This document shows positions 58,511-64,000 of a stretch of 64,000 bases of DNA, in pieces; within the stretch, counting starts at the first letter, position 1; each line of letters opens with the position of its first letter. Below the pieces are notes generated by a model that ran no database searches, was not told the origin of the DNA, and saw only the letters and a program-made list of their open reading frames with translations. The position numbers and the translations under genes are program-made. Source of the stretch: Halalkalibacter alkalisediminis (GTDB lineage Bacteria; Bacillota; Bacilli; Bacillales; Bacillaceae_D); NCBI RefSeq assembly GCF_028610705.1, contig NZ_JAQQWT010000009.1, positions 1-64,000 of the forward strand, read 5' to 3'.

Positions 58511-60934
58511 ATGTCATTTTCACATGAACAAGTCGAAAAAAAGTGGCAACAGTATTGGGAAGAAAATAAGACGTTCCGTACAACGGAAGACGAAAACAAA
58601 CCAAAGTTCTACGCCCTAGATATGTTCCCGTATCCGTCAGGTGCTGGCCTTCATGTTGGTCACCCAGAAGGATATACGGCTACAGATATCTTATCCCGTA
58701 TGAAGAGAATGCAAGGGTATAATGTTCTTCACCCAATGGGATGGGATGCGTTTGGATTACCGGCTGAGCAATACGCATTAGATACAGGGAATGATCCTGC
58801 TGAATTTACTGAAAAAAATATTAATACGTTCCGCCGACAAATCAAATCTTTAGGTTTTTCATATGATTGGGATCGTGAAATCAACACGACGGATCCGGAG
58901 TATTATAAATGGACGCAATGGATTTTTACAAAGCTTTTTGAAAAAGACCTAGCGTACCTTGATGAGGTTGCTGTTAACTGGTGCCCAGCACTTGGAACCG
59001 TTCTTGCGAATGAAGAAGTCATTGACGGAAAAAGTGAGCGTGGGGGACATCCAGTAGAACGTCGTCCAATGAAGCAGTGGATGTTAAAAATTACGAAATA
59101 TGCTGATCGTTTATTAGAGGATCTTGAAGAGCTAGATTGGCCTGAAAGTATTAAAGATATGCAACGTAACTGGATTGGCCGCTCTGAAGGAGCAGAAGTT
59201 ACATTTAAAATAGACGGACATGATCATGAAGATGTAAAAGTGTTTACGACAAGACCAGATACGCTTTTTGGTGCGACTTATATGGTGCTAGCTCCAGAAC
59301 ATAAACTAGTTAATGTGATTACAACAGCGGATCAGCAAGAGAAGATCGATGCATACAAATCGAAGGTTGCGGCTAAAAGTGACTTAGAGCGTACAGAATT
59401 ATCTAAAGAAAAAACAGGTGTTTTTACAGGTGCATTTGCCATTAACCCTGTTAACGGTGAACGTATTCCTATTTGGATTGCCGACTATGTACTTGTTAGT
59501 TACGGTACTGGTGCGATTATGGCTGTTCCGGCACATGATGAGCGTGACTATGAATTCGCGAAAACGTTTGACTTGAAAATCGTAGAAGTTGTCGCAGGTG
59601 GGAACGTCCAAACAGAAGCTTATACGGGTGATGGGGAGCATGTGAATTCTGACTTCTTAAATGGGCTTGACAAAGAGACGGCTATTACAAACATGATTGA
59701 TTGGCTTGAAGCGAATCATTACGGGAAGAAGCAAGTGACGTATCGTCTTCGTGATTGGTTGTTTAGCCGTCAACGCTATTGGGGAGAGCCTATTCCTGTG
59801 ATTCATTGGGAAGATGGTACGATGACAACGGTTCCTGAAAGCGAGCTTCCGCTTGTCTTACCAAAAATGCAAGAAATCAGACCATCTGGAACAGGAGAGT
59901 CGCCGCTAGCCAATCAGAAAAACTGGGTAGAAGTAGTCGATCCTGAAACAGGGAAAAAAGGTCGTCGTGAAACGAATACAATGCCGCAATGGGCAGGTAG
60001 CTGCTGGTATTACCTTCGTTATATTGATCCTAAAAATACAGAAGCACTTGCGGATCCAGAAAATATCAACAAATGGCTTCCTGTTGATCTTTACATCGGC
60101 GGGGCAGAGCATGCGGTTCTTCACTTGTTGTATGCTCGTTTCTGGCATAAAGTTCTTTACGATATCGGAGTCGTTCCAACAAAAGAACCTTTCCAAAAGT
60201 TATTTAACCAAGGAATGATTCTTGGTGAAAACAACGAGAAAATGAGTAAGTCAAAAGGAAATGTCGTAAACCCTGATGACGTAGTGGAAAGCCATGGTGC
60301 TGATACCCTGCGTTTATATGAAATGTTCATGGGACCATTAGATGGTTCAATTGCCTGGTCTACAGGTGGTTTAGACGGGGCCCGTCGTTTCCTAGATCGG
60401 GTTTGGAGATTGTTTGTGGATGAAGCCACAGGACAATTAAATCCTGCGATTCAAGAAACGAATGGTTCAGATTCCTTCACACGTGTGTATCATCAATCGG
60501 TGAAAAAGATTACGGAAGACATGACAGAGTTACGTTTTAATGTAGCGATTTCACAAATGATGGTCTTTATTAACGAAGGCTATAAGCAAGAAGTGCTACC
60601 TAAAGACTTAATGGAAGGCTTTGTGAAAATGTTAGCTCCAATTGCGCCACACTTAGCTGAAGAGTTGTGGGAAAAACTAGGTCACGCAGGTACCATTAGC
60701 TATGAGGCATGGCCAACATTTGATGAAGCGCAACTTGTAGAGAATGAAGTGGAAGTTGTCGTGCAGATCAACGGAAAAGTCAAGGCGAAATTAGTGATTC
60801 CAACAGATGCGACTCGCGAACAAATGGAAGAGATCGCGAAGCAAGATGAAAAAGTGCTAGTTGCGATTGGGGACAAATCAATTCGCAAGATTATTGCTGT
60901 ACCAGGTAAGTTAGTAAATATTGTAGTAGGTTAA
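58511..60934 (+). CDS. leuS: leucyl-tRNA synthetase
   Basis: Class I aminoacyl-tRNA synthetase, essential. 807 residues (B. subtilis 804). HIGH-type motif HVGH within [16 protein letters not shown]1 editing domain with [12 protein letters not shown] and the conserved Asp in [13 protein letters not shown] as [10 protein letters not shown]-terminal anticodon and tail domains. ATG after TAGGAGG. Regulated by the T-box leader. Own terminator. Confidence 0.97.
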   Translation: MSFSHEQVEKKWQQYWEENKTFRTTEDENKPKFYALDMFPYPSGAGLHVGHPEGYTATDILSRMKRMQGYNVLHPMGWDAFGLPAEQYALDTGNDPAEFTEKNINTFRRQIKSLGFSYDWDREINTTDPEYYKWTQWIFTKLFEKDLAYLDEVAVNWCPALGTVLANEEVIDGKSERGGHPVERRPMKQWMLKITKYADRLLEDLEELDWPESIKDMQRNWIGRSEGAEVTFKIDGHDHEDVKVFTTRPDTLFGATYMVLAPEHKLVNVITTADQQEKIDAYKSKVAAKSDLERTELSKEKTGVFTGAFAINPVNGERIPIWIADYVLVSYGTGAIMAVPAHDERDYEFAKTFDLKIVEVVAGGNVQTEAYTGDGEHVNSDFLNGLDKETAITNMIDWLEANHYGKKQVTYRLRDWLFSRQRYWGEPIPVIHWEDGTMTTVPESELPLVLPKMQEIRPSGTGESPLANQKNWVEVVDPETGKKGRRETNTMPQWAGSCWYYLRYIDPKNTEALADPENINKWLPVDLYIGGAEHAVLHLLYARFWHKVLYDIGVVPTKEPFQKLFNQGMILGENNEKMSKSKGNVVNPDDVVESHGADTLRLYEMFMGPLDGSIAWSTGGLDGARRFLDRVWRLFVDEATGQLNPAIQETNGSDSFTRVYHQSVKKITEDMTELRFNVAISQMMVFINEGYKQEVLPKDLMEGFVKMLAPIAPHLAEELWEKLGHAGTISYEAWPTFDEAQLVENEVEVVVQINGKVKAKLVIPTDATREQMEEIAKQDEKVLVAIGDKSIRKIIAVPGKLVNIVVG

Positions 60935-60942
60935 AAAATAAA

Positions 60943-60975
60943 GCAGGCTCATTTCTATATGAATGAGCCTGTTTT
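60943..60975 (+). terminator. leuS terminator
   Basis: GCAGGCTCATT / AATGAGCCTG with an 8-base loop and seven Ts. A weaker hairpin AAAAGCT / AGCTTTT follows at about 60994-61018. Confidence 0.9.
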
Positions 60976-61116
60976 TTTATGGAGTGGAAGGAGAAAAGCT
61001 TCATATAATTGAGCTTTTTACAAATAATAGGGAAATGGGATTTTAACCTAGTGCACTTGTTTATGTATGCAGTTAGTATTTACGTTATCTCGTATGCAGA
61101 AAAAGGAGTTTAAGCA

Positions 61117-63078
61117 GTGAAGAAATTTAAAATGCTTTTTATAGTCTTATCTGTATTAGCTATTTTGATCTTAAGTTGGAATGTAATTGACTTCTATTTT
61201 GCTTATGTCCCAGATGATGATCAAGTTGGAAATGAACAACGAACCAATTTCGAGGAACAAGTCGCCTATGATCTAATGGGAATCTTTCTTTCCCCTGAAG
61301 AAGCTGATAAGATGAGGACCGAAGGATTTAGTGAACTTCTTTTACCTGAGAATGGAGCCATTGAAATAGATGACGATTTGATTGAACTAGGTAAAGAACA
61401 ATTTTACAAAGGAACCTTTAAGAATGAACTGTTCATGACAGACATTTTAGGTTTATTGAATGGCCCCTTAACTTTAACGAATATGTTTAAAGCCATTTTA
61501 GAGCTTGGCGGAGAAGCTACGACGAATCTTCAAGTTGCCTTGGCTGAAGATGTAACGATCGGTGACTTAACATGGAAAAAAGGAGAAAAAATTGATACCG
61601 GTATTGATGTAGCCAAAGGAGCCATTACACCTTTAGGATTCCCTCTATCTGTTTCAGAAGGCAGGGTGAGGGTGGGGATAAGTTGTGCAGCTTGTCATGC
61701 AGCCGTCGATCGAGAGTCAGGAATGGTGATGGAAGGAGTGCCAAATAGTGATCTTGAAGCAGGGACGCTTCTCGCTTTAGCGACTAACTCAAGTGCTTAC
61801 TTTCCAGTGGCAGAAATTGAATCCATCAAAGATTATGTTCGGGACACAAGTCCAACGGTAACAAATGCACAAGGAGAAAAAGAAGCATTGCCTGATCCAG
61901 ATGCTTTAGAAAAAGCTGTCGATGAAACGCTAGTGAAATGGCCGAAAGGTAATTTTGACGTCACAGCAGATTTAACGGCAAATCCAGCACAAATTCCCGA
62001 TCTATTTACATGGGGAGACCACCCATACGGTTGGAATGGATTTGCAGCCGTTGGACCTTTTAAAGGATTAACGACTTTTAATAATAAAGTCCATGCATTC
62101 AATTCCGATTCGCTTTCTCTTACGGATCATAGTTCAAAGCTTTTAGGCATAAGCAAAGACGTCTTTATTGCTACGATCCTTCAAAGAGCCGCGCAGGATC
62201 AATATCGTTATAATCCATCGTCCAAGATATCACCAACAGAATTCAAAGAAAACATGGATGTTACACCTAACACGGTTGGGGTAAATGAAAGTGTAAAACC
62301 TCCTAATTATCCAGATTTAACAATGTTCTCGCCAAATGGAACGACGGCTACTTCTGTGGGGACTGAAATCGGCAAAGAAAATAACGCAATGTCAGCATTT
62401 CAAAATACACTCAGGCCTCCAAAGTCAAAGAGAGTGGTAAAAAGTGAAACGAAAACGGCAGGGCGTGAAGTGTTTGAAAGAGCTGGATGTATTCAATGTC
62501 ATGCTGGCCCGGAATTGACTAATCACCAGATCATCCCTGTCGAAGAAATTAAGACAGAACCAGCAAGAGCTAAGGCACTCCGAAAAATTGGCAGAGTATT
62601 AAAAGAATCTTATATGTATGCGCCTAATACTCAAACACCACTACCTCCTAACCCAAAGGTTCTACCAGTTCCTGAGGAGCACATAGATGAAGAACAACGA
62701 AACCTTGCTTATGCAATCGGAACAAATGGAGGGTATAAAGTGAAGGGGTTAATCGGGCTTGAAACATCAGCGCCGTATCTTCACGATGGGGGAGTAGCTG
62801 TTGGGAAGGATTTAGAAAACGAACTGGGAGTTGCCGGTACTTTACTGAGTGGGAAACTTCCAGATCCTTATAATAGCTTAAAAGCACTTATAGACCAAGA
62901 GCTCAGACAAAAGGTCATTCAAGCAAATCTGGCCGTACCTGATTTAAAGGACGTGAATGTTGAAGGCATTGGTCATGAATTTTGGGTAGATCGAACCACT
63001 GGTTTTACAGAAAAAGATCAAGAGGCAGTAATAGAATACTTGCTTACTCTATCAAATGAACATCAATTGTCGGAATAG
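61117..63078 (+). CDS. membrane-anchored dihaem c-type cytochrome (CCP/MauG/RoxA-like)
   Basis: 653 residues. N-terminal membrane anchor (MLFIVLSVLAILILSWNVI), the rest outside. Two haem c sites: CAACH (190-194) and CIQCH (458-462). The stretch LETSAPYLHDGGVAV is typical of the dihaem peroxidase-like family (bacterial cytochrome c peroxidase, MauG). The large size and a first haem near residue 190 are closer to the rubber-oxygenase RoxA type than to the 350-residue peroxidases. Function: peroxide reduction, electron transfer or oxygenation, undecided. GTG start after AAAAGGAG. Monocistronic; needs a cytochrome c maturation system encoded elsewhere. Confidence 0.82.
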   Translation: MKKFKMLFIVLSVLAILILSWNVIDFYFAYVPDDDQVGNEQRTNFEEQVAYDLMGIFLSPEEADKMRTEGFSELLLPENGAIEIDDDLIELGKEQFYKGTFKNELFMTDILGLLNGPLTLTNMFKAILELGGEATTNLQVALAEDVTIGDLTWKKGEKIDTGIDVAKGAITPLGFPLSVSEGRVRVGISCAACHAAVDRESGMVMEGVPNSDLEAGTLLALATNSSAYFPVAEIESIKDYVRDTSPTVTNAQGEKEALPDPDALEKAVDETLVKWPKGNFDVTADLTANPAQIPDLFTWGDHPYGWNGFAAVGPFKGLTTFNNKVHAFNSDSLSLTDHSSKLLGISKDVFIATILQRAAQDQYRYNPSSKISPTEFKENMDVTPNTVGVNESVKPPNYPDLTMFSPNGTTATSVGTEIGKENNAMSAFQNTLRPPKSKRVVKSETKTAGREVFERAGCIQCHAGPELTNHQIIPVEEIKTEPARAKALRKIGRVLKESYMYAPNTQTPLPPNPKVLPVPEEHIDEEQRNLAYAIGTNGGYKVKGLIGLETSAPYLHDGGVAVGKDLENELGVAGTLLSGKLPDPYNSLKALIDQELRQKVIQANLAVPDLKDVNVEGIGHEFWVDRTTGFTEKDQEAVIEYLLTLSNEHQLSE

Positions 63079-63083
63079 ACTGA

Positions 63084-63113
63084 AAAAAAGGACTCCATAC
63101 ACGGGTCCTTTTT
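63084..63113 (+). terminator. terminator of the dihaem cytochrome gene
   Basis: AAAAAGGAC / GTCCTTTTT with a 12-base loop. Another AT-rich hairpin AATTAC / GTAATT lies at 63175-63200 before the convergent ytfP end. Confidence 0.85.
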
Positions 63114-63242
63114 ACCTGTTCATATTGTGTATAACACTGTGGATAAAAAAACTATTCACAGGGAAAAGATTGAAATTACAATGATTCTTTCATGTAATTA
63201 AAAAAGGATCAAAAAACTCTAAAAATGTGGATAGTGTCGATA

Positions 63243-64000
63243 TTAATTGTGAATCACTTGTTGTGCCGCGGATTTACCCGCTGTATAACCTGTGGAAAAC
63301 GCCACCGTAATATTATAGCCACCAGTATACCCGTGAATATCAAGAACTTCTCCGCAGAAATACAAACCTTGTTTCTTTTTTGAATGCATCGTTTTCGGTT
63401 CAATTTCTTTAATTGAAATGCCTCCACCCGTTACAAATGCTTTTTCAATCGATAACGTTCCATTCACTTCTAGAGTGAAATGTTTACATAGTTGAGAAAT
63501 CGAGCGCAAAACATCATGGGGAACTGTAGATGCCTGACTTTGACTATCAATGGAAAGCCTATCATAAGCAAAAACTAAAAAACGTTCTGTAGCAAAACCT
63601 TTTAATAGGTTTTTTAATGCTTTCTTTGGTTCTGCTTTTACTTTTGCTAATAATTGTTGAAATAAAGCTTCTTCTGATAAGGAAGGAAACAGGTCGATTT
63701 CCATTTTTATCGTTTGAGTTTTAAACTTTTTTAAAGCTTTTACGACATACTGGCTGCAGCGAAGAGCAGCGGGACCAGAGATTCCAAAGTGAGTGAAAAT
63801 CATATCGCCTTCATGAGTCTTAATTTTCTTTCCTTTTGGATCAAAGACTGATAATTCTATATCTCTTAACGATAACCCTTGCAATGTTTTCTCGCGGATA
63901 AAAGCTTCGTTTGAAGTAATAGGCACCTCTGTTGGATAAAGCTCTGTTATCGTATGGCCTGCTTTCTCAGCCCATGGATATCCATCTCCTGTGCTACCTG
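63243..64000 (-). CDS. ytfP: HI0933-like flavoprotein YtfP, C-terminal part (runs off the window)
   Basis: FAD/NAD(P)-dependent oxidoreductase of the HI0933/BaiN family; B. subtilis YtfP has about 420 residues. Present here are about 252 codons, open to the window edge. The first residues [15 protein letters not shown] and [10 protein letters not shown] are family-typical, then [24 protein letters not shown], and the C-terminal FAD segment [19 protein letters not shown]. The N-terminal FAD Rossmann motif lies beyond 64000. Reaction not established, though related proteins reduce flavin- or steroid-type compounds. Confidence 0.9.
   Translation of the reverse strand, partial: GSTGDGYPWAEKAGHTITELYPTEVPITSNEAFIREKTLQGLSLRDIELSVFDPKGKKIKTHEGDMIFTHFGISGPAALRCSQYVVKALKKFKTQTIKMEIDLFPSLSEEALFQQLLAKVKAEPKKALKNLLKGFATERFLVFAYDRLSIDSQSQASTVPHDVLRSISQLCKHFTLEVNGTLSIEKAFVTGGGISIKEIEPKTMHSKKKQGLYFCGEVLDIHGYTGGYNITVAFSTGYTAGKSAAQQVIHN

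Noticed and set aside
1-64000. CRISPR arrays, transposases and complete insertion sequences
   Set aside because: No regularly spaced repeats with unique spacers and no transposase-like proteins were seen; the only repeats are the hairpin family and the 53-54 kb motifs.

Overview
The window is chromosomal DNA of a low-GC Gram-positive endospore former of the Bacillaceae, probably an alkaliphilic or halotolerant relative of Bacillus subtilis. Evidence: strong AGGAGG-type ribosome sites, a T-box leuS leader, SAM-I and purine riboswitches, an Sda-type sporulation checkpoint protein, and a right half whose content and order match the B. subtilis 'yt' region (ytkD, ytlD-ytlC-ytlA, ytmA, pckA, metK, ytoA, ytpA, ytpB, ytiB, ytqB, ytqA, yttB, leuS, ytfP).

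Layout. 1-80: 3' end of a 5S rRNA and its terminator, so an rRNA operon ends here. 0.6-7.3 kb: a complete lichenan/cellobiose PTS locus (licR, licB, licC, licA, licH) with a palindromic operator and a cre site, then a Cof-type HAD phosphatase. 7.3-8.6 kb: a second RsgA GTPase with a frameshifted C-terminus and an apparent leader-peptide/terminator attenuator. 8.7-16.4 kb: nitronate monooxygenase, then a CitA/DcuS-type two-component system, a DASS carboxylate transporter and a tartrate/D-malate dehydrogenase that look like one sensing-uptake-catabolism module, then an MFS exporter. 16.4-25.2 kb: purine permease behind a purine riboswitch, 6-phosphogluconolactonase, a lone tyrosine recombinase, several unrecognised small genes, an acetyltransferase, a TspO-like protein and a membrane-anchored Mrr-like protein. 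25.3-31.6 kb: a NarL-type two-component system with a possible Fe-S sensor, then a zone of gene decay (ECF sigma/anti-sigma, glyoxalase and xylose-binding-protein remnants) around a divergent QueA paralogue, an SDR enzyme and a second Mrr-like protein. 31.7-39.7 kb: dck/dgk nucleoside kinases, an ABC-F ATPase, PatB, Sda, YwpF-like, an MFS pump and ytkD. 39.7-64 kb: the conserved yt region, ending in leuS, a dihaem cytochrome c and the C-terminal part of ytfP, which runs off the window.

Most genes are ordinary. The points most worth a second look are: a guanine-type purine riboswitch whose terminator consumes the 3' half of the aptamer, which predicts an ON switch; the small ORF plus terminator ahead of the second rsgA; a dispersed intergenic hairpin repeat present in at least three places; inverted arms around a direct 10-bp core flanking a small glyoxalase gene; the cluster of decaying genes at 27.6-31.6 kb; and the QueA-like/SDR pair. 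I see no prophage, CRISPR array or intact insertion sequence.
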